DNA of 64,000 nucleotides from the NCBI GenBank assembly GCA_038025085.1, contig CM076141.1:19036001-19100000 (forward strand), given 5' to 3'. Under the pieces are notes generated by a model. That model did no database searches. It was given only the letters and a program-made list of their open reading frames with translations, and was not told the origin of the DNA. Numbering within the stretch: position 1 is the first letter of the stretch; each line of letters begins with the position of its first letter. Source of the stretch: Tetragonia tetragonoides (lineage: Eukaryota > Streptophyta > Magnoliopsida > Caryophyllales > Aizoaceae). A program made the translations under genes and the position numbers. Below are positions 44,811 to 57,290 of the stretch, piece by piece.

Positions 44811-46546
44811 CTAGCCCAAGAGTAGTGAGCCACTAAATACCCAGTACCATCTCACCCCCCCCCCCCCCAAGGGCAGAAGCATCACATATGCAGTATAAGT
44901 GTCCCCTTGTAGCTTCCATGAGAAATCCTTGCACATAGCTGAACTAGTAATATTGTTCCCATCTGCCACAGAAACTTGCAAAGGGTAAGTGTTACTGATT
45001 CTGCACCCAAGTTTCTTAGCTAGATTGATGTCCAAAAAATTATGAGTACTCCCCGAGTCTATAAGAATATGGACCACCTGATTCTTAACATGTCCCCTCA
45101 CGCTCATGGTGTGGAAAGTGTGCATTCCAGCAAGAGCATTTAGAGAAATATGTGGCATCAAATCCTCTGTGTAAGTATTGGAAGTATTGGAAGTACTGCC
45201 ATACTCAGTTGAGCAGTTTCCCAAAAATTCGTCAGAAGAAACATCTTCTGGGTCATCCTCTTCAACATCAGCCAACACCTCCAGTGAGAAAACCTGACCC
45301 TTGCATCTTTGCCCATGGACATATTTCTCATCGCAGTAAAAGCAAAGCTTCTTTGCCCTTTTCTCCTCAATCTCCTTCTGACTAAGGGTTCTTTTTGGTC
45401 TGTTGGGTAGGTTATTTGGGCTTTCGTATGTGTTTTGGGAATTAAATCTGGTCATATGGGTAGTGTATTGTGGATGGGTGTGTGTTTAGGCAAGGAAAGT
45501 ATACAAAAACTTGTTTGGACTTAGTCCATGGTAGACCAATGGGTCTAAATGTCACCCCATACTTCACTTGGAGCCACCCCCTACTTCTAGTGGAGCCACC
45601 CTCCTTAGCGCCACCCCTCTAATGATGGAGCCACCCCATACTTCACCTGGATCCACCCACTAATAGTGAAGTCACCCCCTACTTTATCTGGAGTCACCCC
45701 TAAAATATACTTGGTCCACGGTGGACTAAGTCCACACAATACTAGCTAATGGAAGTAAGGGTTTATCATGGTTCTTGAGTTTTATCATGGTTGCATTCAG
45801 TCTTGCTTCTTGCAGTTTAGCAAGACAATAAGCATCTGAAAGTGTTTTGGGATTAAACATCCTTACAGCCATCTGAATTTCATCCTCTAGTCCCCCCACA
45901 AAACAACTGACAGCATAATTTTTATTAAGATACACGTTGCTAAGCAACATACTGAAACTATCTTGATATTGTTGTACTGTACCAGTATGCATAAGATTCT
46001 ATAGTTCAGACATAGGGTCTTCAAAAGTACCCCAAAATGATTTTCAATGAGTAAAGCATATTCATCCCAACCTGGTAGACCCAATTGCCACCTAGTTTGA
46101 TGTCATAACAATGCTCTCCCATCAAGATGAATAGATGCAATTTTTACCTTAGTACTAGCATCAATTCCATAAATATTAAAGAATTGTTTACATTTGTACA
46201 GCCAGCCCTTCACATCATCACCACTAAATTTTGAAAAATCAATTCTGGATAATCTACCAAAACCATTATTATATAGTGCACCAGAATTACCTCATCTTGA
46301 GCCAATATTATTGAGTAGTGCCACCTGAGCTGCTAACTCCACATGCTGAATGTTAATCCCAATTAAATAATTTGAGAGCTCCAAGATCTTAGGATTATTG
46401 GCTAATGTGTCAGTAAGCGAAGCCTGAACCACCAAGGGTACTGTTTGATTAACAACAATTGCAATAGCTTCATAAATTGCTTTTGTAATAAACTGCTTCA
46501 CTCCATCATAAAGAGTAGAAGACCTCCTGGTAGTCACCATTGTCAA
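44811..46546 (-). pseudogene. Second gypsy gag and protease
   Basis: Gag starts at ATG 46546 or the codon just after it (MVTTRRSS). The capsid part follows in several frames to 45726, including GLPGWDEYALLIENHFG and YQDSFSMLLSNV. The MITE (45505-45739) interrupts it. The tail holds a CCHC-like knuckle (CFYCDEKYVHGQRCKG) and the protease motif LIDSGSTHNFLD near 45055. The frame is lost at a run of 14 C (44855-44868). Confidence 0.85.
45505..45739. mobile_element. TIR MITE in gypsy gag, with internal GGAGCCACC repeats
   Basis: Ends ttgtttggacttagtccatg... and ...cggtggactaagtccacacaa are inverted repeats of about 29 bp. They are the same as those at 1111-1238. The interior repeats 'ggagccacccc(c/a)tactt' units at least six times with drift. 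Flanking tac on both sides (45502-45504, 45740-45742) may be the TSD. It interrupts gag. Confidence 0.75.
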
Positions 46547-46790
46547 GCTTCGAAGCTATTAATGGCGGATTAAGAGTTTGGGTTGATCGATTCTCGTGAT
46601 GAGCTTGATTGATTGAAGAAGGCAACGCATCAATCAATAGAAGAAGAAATGAGCTTGTGTTTACTAATTCCAGAAATTGGAATTGTAATGGGCTTAATCG
46701 ATTGAGGATATGAATCAATCGATTGAATTTCAAGAAAATCAAGAACCCTTTGGGTTTTGAGAATCAATCACTGTATTTTTGCAAGAATCA

Positions 46791-46803
46791 TGCTTTGATA
46801 CCA
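46791..46803 (-). promoter_or_regulatory. Primer binding site of second gypsy
   Basis: Minus strand TGGTATCAAAGCA next to the 5' LTR; the iMet class of primer site. Confidence 0.85.
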
Positions 46804-47092
46804 ATTAATATGAATTTCTAGAATTTAACAATTGAACAAATTCCCCAATCAAATCAGGAATTCAATATAAAGAATGAACTCGAGAATCTTGATTGTATTG
46901 ATAACAATGGAGGGATTTATAGAGAGAGAATACAGTGGTAGAGAGAGAAGGAATTAAGTCGTAAGCTAACTCTAGAATAGATGCATTAACCCAGCTGTCA
47001 TGCTGACTTACTAACAATTAAACAGCTCAACTTACTAATTCTGTTACAAAATATAAGTGCCTAGCACGTGTCAATCAAAATGGTTCATAACA
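46804..47092 (-). repeat. 5' LTR of second gypsy (TATA segment deleted)
   Basis: 289 bp. Relative to the 3' LTR, about 28 bp around 46975-46981 are missing; these include the TATA-like box seen at ~41710. Confidence 0.8.
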
Positions 47093-47241
47093 ACCACCCA
47101 TATGAGGCTCGCCGGAAGTTACTGATGTACAGCATGGAGATTTGCCGGTAGCCTGACACCAGTAAGCCACTTGGTGGCCGATTCGATTTTGGTGATGGGC
47201 TTCCATCATTGGACTTTGAGGTTGCTGTTCTACAATAGTTA

Positions 47242-49332
47242 TATAACACCCCCGAATTTACGATGATTTCCTAGGAGTTATCGACGTCATTATACATGAC
47301 TCGACACCAATGAATCGTCCCAAGCCCGAGGGTAGTTACTGCAACATTTATCACTAAGGAATAAATGTTAAGCAGAACAAAAGACTAGGTATCAAAAGGA
47401 GCAAACTAAACAAACTAAAACGAATTAAAACATTGATATCAGAGTTGTCTATATAGTGAACTTAAGTTCTTTAAAAATATTATTACAACTTTGCCTTCAA
47501 GGGCACAAACCAAAATCCCACAATCTTAATGAAATAAAGAGTCTAGAGAACAAGCCCACATCTAAGCTTGCAGGCTACAGGTCCTCACTCAGCAACACCT
47601 GCACTTTGGTTTCTGTGACGGAAACAAGGTACAGAAGAAAAGAGAAGAAAAAAAAAAGAAAACAAAAATCAGATAAACTGAATAAACGTCGTCCATACCC
47701 AGTAAAAACACTTTCGCAAACCTTACCTAGGTTTTAGAAAAATCTTTGAAATTCATTTGCATGCACAAGTAGTCATACATTCAAGCACACGCATACTCGA
47801 TATTCAATTACATGCAATTCTTGCTTAGTGATCAATTGAACACAACCAGACAATGCATCTTAATTAGAGTATAAGAGAGCGAATAGAATAGTGATTACCC
47901 ATACTGTTCATCGATAAATATTGACTTGTCATGGACTTACTCTAGTGTATATTCAAACCATCTCTAACATAATAACTGATACGTAGAGAACTTAACAATT
48001 GGGGAATGATCCATCCCGAACACGCTACGAGGTGTCCATAAGTAACTTGGGAATCAAGCACACCTAGACTACATCAATTAGATATAATCCCGATTGCTCG
48101 ACTCCTCCTAGGGATGAGGAGTCTTATTCTCAATTATAATTTCATTCAATTTGCATCGGTTGGATTAGTTGTACGACGAGACCACGACTTACTACTTCAT
48201 TTCATGCTTATCACAATGAATACTAATAACGACGATAATGAAATTTATGCATTTTAAGAAAAATCATGCCTTGATGAGTAAATATTGCAATCATGCTTAC
48301 ATATATGTCTAACAAAATTTCGGTAGTAAAACATGATAACCAATATTGCAATCAATCAATTACACTCATCATATCATAATAGGTGCTCATTACTACTCAA
48401 TAATATCTCATTCCATTTAGCACATTTAATATGGCATAATAATATATACTACTATTTTCCATCACAAAACTTATTCAATTATTAGCATATGAACTAATTA
48501 ATTAACGAAACTTAATAAACTCAACATGCTCATTATAATTCATAATTACAGTGAAGAATATGCTTCTAATTCTCCTAGTAAATGACGATATAATTTAATC
48601 ATGCTTCGCATATTGAATTCACAAAAATTGGCATTTAGCACATAACAAGTCAAAATCTTTTTATGGGTTTTGGAAAGAGGTATGCAAAATCACTTACCTA
48701 ACAAAAGCTCACTTAACAAAATTTAAGCTCCAAGTAAAGATTCGATCACACTTGCCCGTTAGGTCCTAATTAAATAAAATTAGCGGGACATAATCAGTAA
48801 ATACGGAAATATAAACAGTAACAAAATATTAATCTAATATTTTATTTAAATTTCTTAATTTATTTGAATCAACCTAGGCTTTTGAAAATTCAAATTCGGG
48901 TTCCAAATGAGTGCAGAAAAATAACAATAATTAAATAAAAACTGCAGAAAATCGAAATAACTAATTACGAAAACTAAAAATCGAATCCCTAACTTATTGT
49001 GCAAGTCTCGACCACGGTCACCAACAAGGGGACCCATGGTCAGACCCATAGTCATCACCACCACCCACCGACCACCATGGCCGGCGGTGGTGGCTCGTCG
49101 GCGACCGGCGAACAGAGGAGAGAGAAAGAGAGGTTGAGAGAGAGAGAGCGAAGGACAAAGAGAGAGAACGAGCGAGTAAGAGAGAGAGCGGGGACAGGGA
49201 CAGAGAAAACAGAGAGCGAAAGAGAGAAGAAGAAAGAGAGAAGAAGAAAGAGAGAGAAAGAAAGAGAGAGAAAGGGAGCGAGGAGGCTCACCTGGCGGTG
49301 GCTCCTAGTGGTCTGGCAACCAGCGGTGGAAG

Positions 49333-49380
<48 letters not shown>
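47242..49380 (-). repeat. A-family LTR, truncated in its GA tract
   Basis: Plus strand starts tataacacccccg (worn TGTAACACC) and follows the A1 LTR closely to the GA-rich tract (49110-49380), where it stops. The next base block is already near the start of another LTR copy. No internal region adjoins it. Confidence 0.85.
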
Positions 49381-50059
49381 TTTCATAGGAGCTATCAACG
49401 TCATTATACATGACTCGACACCACTGAACCGTTCCAACCCCGAAGGTAATTACTGCAGCATTTATCGCTAAAGAATCAATGCCAAGCAGAAAGAAAGGCT
49501 AGGTATCAAAAGGAGTAAACTAAACAAACTAAAACGAATTAAAACATTAATATCATAGTTGTCTATATAGTCAACTTAAGTCCTTTAAAAATATTATTAC
49601 AACTTTGCCTTCAAGGGTACAAACCAAAATCTCACAATCTTAATGAAAAAAAGTCTAGAGAACAAGCCAACATCTAAGCTTTCAGGCTACAAGTCCTCAC
49701 TCAGCAACACTTGCACTTTGGTTTCCGTGACGGAAACAAGGTACAGAAGAAAAGAGAAGAAACAAAAGAAAACAAAAATCAAATAAACTGAATAAACGTT
49801 GTCCATACCCAGTAAAAACACTTTCGCAAACCTTACATGGGTTTTAAAGAATCTTTGAAATTCATTTTCATGCAGAAGTAGTCATACATTCAAGCACACG
49901 CATAATCGATATTCAATTACATGCAATTCTTGCTTAGTGGTCAATTGAGCACAACCAGACAATCCATCTTAATTAGACTAATAGGAGAGCGAATAGAACA
50001 GTGGTTACCTATACTGTTCATCGATAGATATTTGACATGCCATGGACTTACTCTAGTGT
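49381..50059 (-). repeat. A-family LTR fragment (outer part of the A2 3' LTR)
   Basis: Begins about 25 bp inside the LTR (cataggagctatcaacgtc) and runs to ...cttactctagtgt. There the Ogre/Tat-like element begins. The same LTR resumes at about 61840, after roughly 570 bp that are missing. Confidence 0.85.
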
Positions 50060-51392
50060 TGTAGACGCCAAAAAAGCGTCTTCAGATTTCTCCGCAAAAG
50101 CCTGATGATGAAATGAGTAATTTATAAACTTGAACTGTTATTTTTGCTTTAATAGTTAAGATAAGGTCTCAGGTTTTTCCTCCAAACACTCCTTCATTTC
50201 ATTTCATTCAAAAGCCCCGTTCAAGAGCTTTCCAACGACACGTCTCATGCCTCTTTCCGACTCCCGGTCGCCAAGTTGCGATTTAGGGCTAAAACCGTCT
50301 TTTACCGTTCAAGGGTTAAACGGTCTTTTCACATTTTTCGGAATATTTAAATTCCTCCGGAAAATAAAAACGGACTGGATGTCGTCATTATGACGACATC
50401 CAGCTGGTTGCTGACAGCCGGCAGCGGCCCTGGCCAGGGCCGCTAGCGGCGCTGACCATATTCCCAGGGCCGCTAGCGGCCTTGACCAGGGCTGCTAGCG
50501 GCGCTGACCCTGCTCCTGGCCCGACTCTTTTTTTTGCCCAAATCCAAATTTCGGCTCCTTTTCAGTCGTCCAACCCATACTTCATGCGCCTATAAATATG
50601 ACCCTCCACCCTCAGTTCAAAACACACAGTCTACAGTTGACAACCTCTATTCTCAGTAGTATTGACTCTAAGCTTCCCCCTCTTTCTTCCAAACTTGAGA
50701 TCTATTTTTACTATTCTTGTCAAATATAGCCTACAGTTCAGGTACAAATTCCCGAGTGCTCAAATTAAATTAGTTTCCTAATTGTTTATTTTCTAGTAGT
50801 CATAATGTAGATATCATGCTAAGTAACGTTTTTATTGCTTCCTAAATATTGTCTGTATAGCCGTTGTAATGCTCAACTTGTCAAACCGAATGCATGTCTA
50901 AATAAGGGTTAAATAAATGTTGTGGTGCTTATGGTGAACCAATTAATAGTCTAAGTCTAGGTTGTTAATCCGGTCTTGCATGGGAATTATGTCTTTAAAT
51001 TATTAAGCAAACTTGAGTTAGTAGAGGCCATCATAAACTGGTGAGTTGGGTGCCTAACACCTTCCTACCTCGTACCTTCACCCCCGAACCTATTATTTTT
51101 GGGTACCCATATATTCTATATGAGCGAGAGTCTTTCTGAAAACATGATTAGTTCACATTTCGCGCTATTGGGTTGTCCCTTCGGTTTGTCCCTTCGATAA
51201 AACGCTGATAGCAGATTTGTGACCTCTTTCATGGTTTTTATTCAATTCATGTCTTTACAAAATCCTTTCTAACTCGATGATCCCTTGAACTTATCTAAAC
51301 CCCCAACTTACAAATTTTCTATGAGGATCCACTCCGTGGAAACCAATACATTTATGTAAAAAGGATTGGACGAAAATCCCGGAGTCCTTACA
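50060..51392 (+). repeat. 5' LTR of Ogre/Tat-like element
   Basis: 1,333 bp, TGTAGACGCC...CCTTACA. It contains the palindrome cluster at 50439-50502 and a TATA box (cctataaatatg) at 50589-50600. The leader after it is pyrimidine-rich. Confidence 0.88.
50439..50502 (+). promoter_or_regulatory. GCCGCTAGCGGC palindrome cluster in the LTR promoter
   Basis: Perfect 12 bp palindromes at 50439-50450 and 50469-50480, and one with one mismatch at 50491-50502, spaced 22-30 bp, about 90-150 bp upstream of the TATA box. The same palindromes occur upstream of both antisense genes. Confidence 0.6.
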
Positions 51393-51393
51393 G

Positions 51394-51411
51394 TGGCGAC
51401 TCCGCTGGGGA
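51394..51411 (+). promoter_or_regulatory. Primer binding site (tRNA-Arg type)
   Basis: TGGCGACTCCGCTGGGGA, one base after the LTR end. This PBS is characteristic of Ogre/Tat elements rather than the iMet type used by the other elements here. Confidence 0.85.
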
Positions 51412-52481
51412 TTTATTTAAGAGGGTGAGACTCGAAAGTCAAGTTTGCTTAATTGTTTAATAACATGTTCCATATTTTTCAATCATTTGCATCATTTGAA
51501 TGTGCTTTGGCACAATTTTTGACCCTTATCAACCCTCGAGGAAGTTTGTGTCACAACTCGTAGAACAACCCGTATATCTAAAGGAATATACAGTTGTCCT
51601 ATCGTGCAAATCGACGCTTCGTCACCCATGACTCATCAATCCTTGTTGATGAAAAGAATTACAATCGATGTTTCGACCATCCGCCGAACGGAAATTGTAA
51701 TTTGTCGTGGTAACCTCACAGGAGCCAAAATTCTCTAACCCACATTCGTGCATTCGCTTGCCTGTTGTGCATGTGTTGTTGTAATGCCCGTCCGATCACA
51801 TGTTTGCCTATAAACTGCGTTATTATTATGCTTGCATGAATGCATAAATATCGTGATTATGTGCCAACATATATTACGTGCTAGGAGCCTTTTTCTTTTA
51901 TTTTTAGCTAGTTCCTAATGCCCGAAGATGGTGCGAGAATTCAAATCCAATGAACACCCATCATTTTCCCGATGATATATTCTAAAAAGTCATTGAACAA
52001 TCTTCTAGGATCTTTTTAGTAAAGAAAAAGAGTCATCTTTCAGTTTCCCCTTTCCCTTTTTTTCCATTTCTTTATCTTCTTTTTTTTTCTTTTGATGTGA
52101 TTCAGATTCGGTCAAAAAAAAGAGAGAAAACCGAAAAAAAAATGGACAAAAAAATAATCGAAAAAAGCAGCCGAACAAAAAAAAATCAAAAAAAAAATAA
52201 AAAGACCGAAATTCTTTTTATTTTACTTTATCCTATTTTCCATTTTCTTTGAGTCTAGAAAAATAAAAATAAAAAATAGGATAGTCCATCTTTTTCTATT
52301 TTTCTTATTTTTCGTTCATTGACTTTATTTTCCTTGGATATTAGGGAAATATTCGGGCATTTAGGCTTAAGGACTTTTTTTTTAGGATAATGTGTTTCTC
52401 TATGTGTGGGTCAACTTTTTCTTAGATGAGAGTCTCATAGTCTTTTTCGTGTTACTAAGCGCTCTATGCTTCCTATTCAGG
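51412..52481 (+). other. Leader of the Ogre/Tat-like element
   Basis: 1.07 kb without a gene. 52080-52300 is rich in A runs mixed with 'ccgaaa' phrases. No ORF of the kind that precedes gag in some Ogre elements is visible. Confidence 0.5.
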
Positions 52482-53856
52482 ATGGCATCCGAAGAAGAAA
52501 GATTTGGCTAGGGTTCGATTCACTTTTCTACCATACATTGATTCAAGCCACCTTGATCACATCATGATCAGAACAGTTCAGGAGTATCTGGTCGAGATGA
52601 CTGACCGAATGGATAGGTTGGAAGCCAACATCACCAACATTAAGTCAAGACAGTTGTGGGATACACTGATGTTTGTTCCTTCGTCTGAAAATCGGAAATC
52701 CGTGACTTCGGGAAAGCCTGATCCTGTTCCCCAAGGGCCAGAAAAGAAATGTAAGAGCGACGCGTCTTCCTCCAATGTCTCATCCAGGGAATACTACATA
52801 CCTCGGAGTAAGCCGAATAGGGATTTCTCTCCATTGGGAATAACTCTCAGCACGGCTTTTGAGAGATTAGTGGACAAAGACATACTCCGACCCATAGGTC
52901 CCACTCCAGAACCAAGTACCAAGGGCCGTAACTGGAAAGAAGGAGATTACTGCAAGCATCATCAAGGGAAAGGTCATGACACGAATGACTGTTGGGCCCT
53001 TAAACACATCATCCAAGACAAGATAGACAATGGCACACTACCATTGCCCAAAGCTGAAGAAACCGGAAGTTTTGGCAACCTCCTGGGTGCTATCAACCAT
53101 ATTGCAATCGAGGAGCCCAAAGATTACTCTCACCTCATTTATGGTGAGGAAATCACCTTGATTTCTCAAAAATCCTATGAAGAAGAACCAGACGTGAGAG
53201 GTAACAAAACAGTGGATGACAAAAATCAAATACAAGAAAGTTTGGCTCGCATAATCAAAGAGATATAAGGGATAAGAGAGAAGGTTGACATTCTAGAAGA
53301 ACGCACCTCCAAGCGCAGGAACGCAGTCATCTTGGCCAAAGAAAAAACTTGGTGGCGCCAAGACCTTCTTTATCACAAAATGTCCAAGTATGGGTATGTT
53401 CGTCCAAGGACTCCCACATCAAAGCTCCTTCCAAGAGACGGAAATCCATTCCTAAGCTGTACCTACTGCGCGGCTGAGGGACATCACATCAATCAGTGCA
53501 GGCGCTTTAAAGGGCTAGTCTCGCGTTTCAATGACCAAGGGACAATGTGGCCACCATATACTTGGACAACCAGCTGGAGTCGTCATAGTCAGGAGAATTA
53601 CACCCCTCTCTTTGCACCCATGGAAGCCGTGATGAACGCACTAGTATAGAGAGGTGACATCCAACCCCGAATCCCTTTGGAGGATGCCAAGTTAGAACCG
53701 GGTAAAAACCGATCTTATTGCAAGTATCATCGAGTATTCGGACACCATACAGATGACTGCCTACGCCTAAAAGACGACGTCCAATGTGTCATTGATAGAG
53801 GAGAGGTTCCGCCACCGCTAAGGGATTGCAATGTGGACGATGAAGCCTGGAATTAA
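52482..53856 (+). pseudogene. Ogre/Tat-like gag, core deleted
   Basis: ATG at 52482 begins MASEEERFG, then a shift moves to the frame that runs from about 52504. The N-terminus is a coiled coil (MTDRMDRLEANI). The capsid core expected next is missing. The tail then has three Cys/His modules: YCKHHQGKGHDTNDC near 52950, CTYCAAEGHHINQC near 53460 and YCKYHRVFGHHTDDC near 53720. Stops at 53266 and 53647 break the frame before the final TAA (53854). Gag would package RNA; this copy cannot form a normal capsid. Confidence 0.82.
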
Positions 53857-54201
53857 TTGCTTACCCACAGGAGCTAGAGGAATCGAGTCTGAGTCCCCAA
53901 GTGTTGTCGAGTTAGGGTCCTAACTAAATATTTAGGTTGAGTCTTGAATGGGGAGTGTTCCCCTTTTTACTTTTATTTCTAAGTCTAGTTTCTTTTTGAC
54001 GGGAATTAGAGACCCTCTTCTCTAAAGTCATGTGTGCTTATCTCATTTTGCAAATCAATAAACATTCCTCCTACTCATTTCTTTCCTTGTTTGGCTATTG
54101 ATAAGTCCAATGAATACAAAGTTGCACAAATCATTAACTAATCAATTTAAGCAATGTAAGTAAACTTCGTAAAGCAAGAATGCAAATTTTCACTTTTACA
54201 G
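53857..54201 (+). other. Noncoding join where protease-RT-RNase H is absent
   Basis: 345 bp with no pol similarity. It ends in a good 3' splice site (cacttttacag, to 54201), recalling the intron Ogre elements carry inside gag-pol. It may be an intron left after deletion of RT. Confidence 0.4.
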
Positions 54202-55543
54202 GAATTTGAGTGGCTGAACTCTCTCAACAATGCCACTCCACAAAGAAGAAGCGAGCCAGCCTTTTGCAACAACCTCGACACAGAAATGACTTTGGAGGAT
54301 CCTTGATACCAAGACGTCTTCAACTACATCACCAAAGGAATATACCCTCAAGATGCACCACTAAGATCTCAACGGGCCATCCATCTCTTAGCGGCGCAAT
54401 ACATAGAATACAAGGGGGTTCTGTATAAAAAGTCCTACAACGGGGTCAACCTCAGATGCGTGAATTCCGAAGAAGCTGCAGAGATTATGGACGAGGTACA
54501 CAATGGTGTGTGCGGGCCACACATGAATGGTCGAATGCTCTCTAGAAAGGTCCTACGATTGGGATACTACTGGACTACTATGGAAAAGGATTGCTACGAC
54601 TATGTCAAGAAGTGCAAGAAGTGTCAGATCTATGCCAACCTGCAGCATATGTCACCCTCAATGCTCCACAACTTCACATCCCCTACGCCATTTTCCGTAT
54701 GGGGAATAGATATCATTGGTAAGATCACCCCAAAGGGCTCGAGAGGACATGAATACATCCTAGTAGCCATAGACTATTTTACCAAATGGGTCGAAGCCCA
54801 ATCCTATGTCGTCCTTACCTCCAAACAAGTATCCAAATTCATAAGGAACAACATCATTTGCCGATACGGCGTTCCGCATGAAATCATCAGTGACCATGGA
54901 TCCCACTTCAAAGCCGAGACAGCCACCCTCCTCAAAAACTACAAAATACAGCACCACAAATCATCCCCTTACCGTCCCCAAACCAATGGCGCAGTAGAAG
55001 CCGCCAACAAAAACCTCAAGACTATCATTGAAAAGATCATAGAAAATTACAAAGATTGGCCCATCAAACTCCCATTTTCCCTTTGGAGATATAGGACATC
55101 CATAAGATCCTCTACGGGAGCAACAACTTATTCCCTAGTCTATGGAATGGAAGCAGTTCTACCCATAGAAGTCTAATTACCCTCCATGCGCATAGCCTTA
55201 GAAGGAGAAATTCCTGAAACCCAGTGGTTACAAGCCCACTACGAAGAGCTCATGTTCACGGATGAAAGACGCCTACGGGCCCTAGACCATTCCCACATGT
55301 ACCAACAGCGCATGGCAAGAGCATTCAACAAAAAGGTTCGACCTCAAAATTTAAAGGAAGGGGATTTAGTTTGGAAAGAATTACGTGTCCCAGTTACCGA
55401 CCCTAGAGGCAAATTTCGACCCAACTGGTCCGGCCCACATCAAAGACATTCTATCAGGAGGTGCAGTCAGGCTCATGGATATTGATGGCATCGAGTTCAG
55501 TCAGCTCACCAATATGGATCAATTAAAGAAGTGCTACGTCTAA
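54202..55543 (+). pseudogene. Ogre/Tat-like integrase
   Basis: The region before integrase is readable with a stop near 54306 (NYITKGIYPQDAP). Then from 54460 the zinc module (EVHNGVCGPHMNG, KKCKKCQ) and the DDE core: GIDIIGKI, IISDHGSHF and NGAVEAANKNLK. The C-terminal part has VRPQNLKEGDLV and, after a shift near 55440, ends with KKCYV at TAA 55541-55543. A TAA at 55174 and the shift break it. Integrase inserts cDNA; here it is the only enzymatic domain kept. Confidence 0.88.
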
Positions 55544-55872
55544 AAATAAATAAATAAAAATAAAAATCCGAAAATTTATAAATAAATAATAAAAAAAAAG
55601 ACGTTCACAACTTGAATGAACTACGCTGGCTTGATTCCATACGTAGGTAACCCTTTTAAGGGGCCCAGCCAAAATTAATCCAAAATTCCTTTCAAACTCA
55701 TGCAAAAGGGATAATCTTTATTCAAGTTGAACGAATAAGCTTACATTGCAAGAATTAAACTTCCTAAGGTTACAAAAAAATAATAATAATAATAATGCAA
55801 CTATGAGGGTTTAAGCTAAACAAATTCTTATTTTTTTTTTCAACACCAGACTTGCTTTCCTAGAAAACTACT
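55544..55872 (+). other. Spacer between integrase and antisense ORF
   Basis: A/T-rich with several poly(A) runs. Nothing coding is supported. Confidence 0.4.
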
Positions 55873-57273
55873 TTAATCCTTCTTCCCTTTAGAAGACTTC
55901 GTTGAAGAGTTCTTCTTTGAAAGACCTTGGCTTAAGGACGACCTATGATCACTCCCTTGAGCTAGGGGCTTGCCTCTTTTCAGTACATGATAGCCTCCCA
56001 TTTGAGGCCCTTCATTTCTTTTCTTACTTCCTGTTTTTGAGTCATACTTAGGCTTTAGCTGGTCCCACTCCTCATGACGAAGGCCTCGTCTTGCTTCTCC
56101 ATCACCGCAGGAAAGCCAGTTCAGATAGGTCTCAGAAACTTGAGTTGGGGCAATCACCCGAGGTACAGTCCAGCGGTCCCGGCTACGCCAGTACTTTCCC
56201 CAATCCGTAGAAAACTCAGTGGTCAAAGCTACGATAGTTGGTCTAGTAGTTTCCAGACGAGGAATAACCTGCTTCAACCCATATTGCCTTATGACCCTAG
56301 AGGGGAAAAAGAAAGTGGTCATGTACAAACCCAGTATGGTAGTATGAGGAACCAAATTGTCACAAGCCACTAAGGAGGTCAAGTTCTACCAGGACACATG
56401 CCAACGGATAACAGGTACCGCATGGAAAAAGGCATCCCATTCAGCAAGGGACTTTTCAGAATATAGCCTTTTCCTAACCAAGAAGCTAGCAGCGGTATAG
56501 GTTTTCTTCGACCAAGCCTGAGGGACACGAGCTATCATATTATCTGGCGATTCTATTAGCCTCAGATGCTCACATAACCAAATTTGAAGCAGCAGGGGGC
56601 TGCCAGAAAAAGTTTCGTGAGGAGAGATTTTCAGCCTGTCGAGCCCCAAAATAGTTTCCCCTGCAACCAGATGCAAAGGAGAATGCCCTTCAACCATTTG
56701 ATTAACCACTCGCAGCAATGAGGCTCTGCCCAAGTTAGGAGATTCTGCATTAGCAAACAATAGGCGGTTCAACAGGCAAAGTACAAAAGCCTGACGGCGA
56801 CAACGCATGAATATTGCGTTCTTGTCATAAGAAATAGCAAATTTTTCGTAGAGTTGAACCAAGTCCACATCGACACCAAGAACCATGCTTTTGGCTTCTG
56901 CAGATGACAAACCCAAGAATTTCTTGTACTAATCCCTAAAACCATCTCTCACATAAGGCATAGCTGGGGGAAGAACATCAGGCATATTAGTGATCGCAGC
57001 AAATTCTTCAACTAAAGGGCATAATTCAGAGTTACCAAAACGGAAAACATGCAGGTCAGGGTCCTAATAATTCAGAGCGGATCGAAGAAGGGGCCACAAT
57101 ATTTTTGTTGGTCTTAAGGTCAGCAAGGTAGAGACATGAAACGGAGCTAGTTCAAGTTTATCTTCTACGGTCAGATTTTTGCACCAGGCATCGAACACGT
57201 TTTCAAAGGATTTCACCGTGATAGAAAATTTGGGAAATTTGGGAGAGCTAAGGTCTAAAAAGTGATACAACAT
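55873..57273 (-). pseudogene. Antisense ORF 1 of the Ogre/Tat-like element (plant mobile domain/DUF7745-like)
   Basis: One frame of 467 codons from ATG 57273 to the stop at 55873, antisense to gag/integrase, broken only by three TAG codons (57066, 56931, 56388). The layout is that of the plant-mobile-domain-like proteins: DPDLHVFRFGNSELCPLVEE near residue 71, LLLQIWLCEHL near 230, EWDAFFHAVP near 278, and FFFPSRVIRQYGLKQVIP near 322. The C-terminus is basic, Lys/Ser-rich (SSTKSSKGKKD). Related domains occur in transposon proteins and some plant proteins (MAIN family). Role in the element unknown. Two of the stops stand where Trp would be expected (TGG to TAG). Confidence 0.72.
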
Positions 57274-57290
57274 CAAGTATCCCGTAAATC

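Larger units (their letters stand above)
41513..47092 (-). mobile_element. Second Ty3/gypsy chromovirus-like element, decayed
   Basis: Minus orientation: LTRs 47092-46804 (5') and 41830-41513 (3'), iMet PBS, gag, protease, RT, integrase and a chromodomain end just before the PPT (41831-41846, ttaaggggaatggaa on minus). The LTR begins TGTTATGAACC and differs between copies by about 28 bp deleted in the 5' LTR. It is compact (5.6 kb), full of frameshifts, and has a MITE in gag. Flanking pentamers do not match exactly, so the TSD is unproven. Confidence 0.88.
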
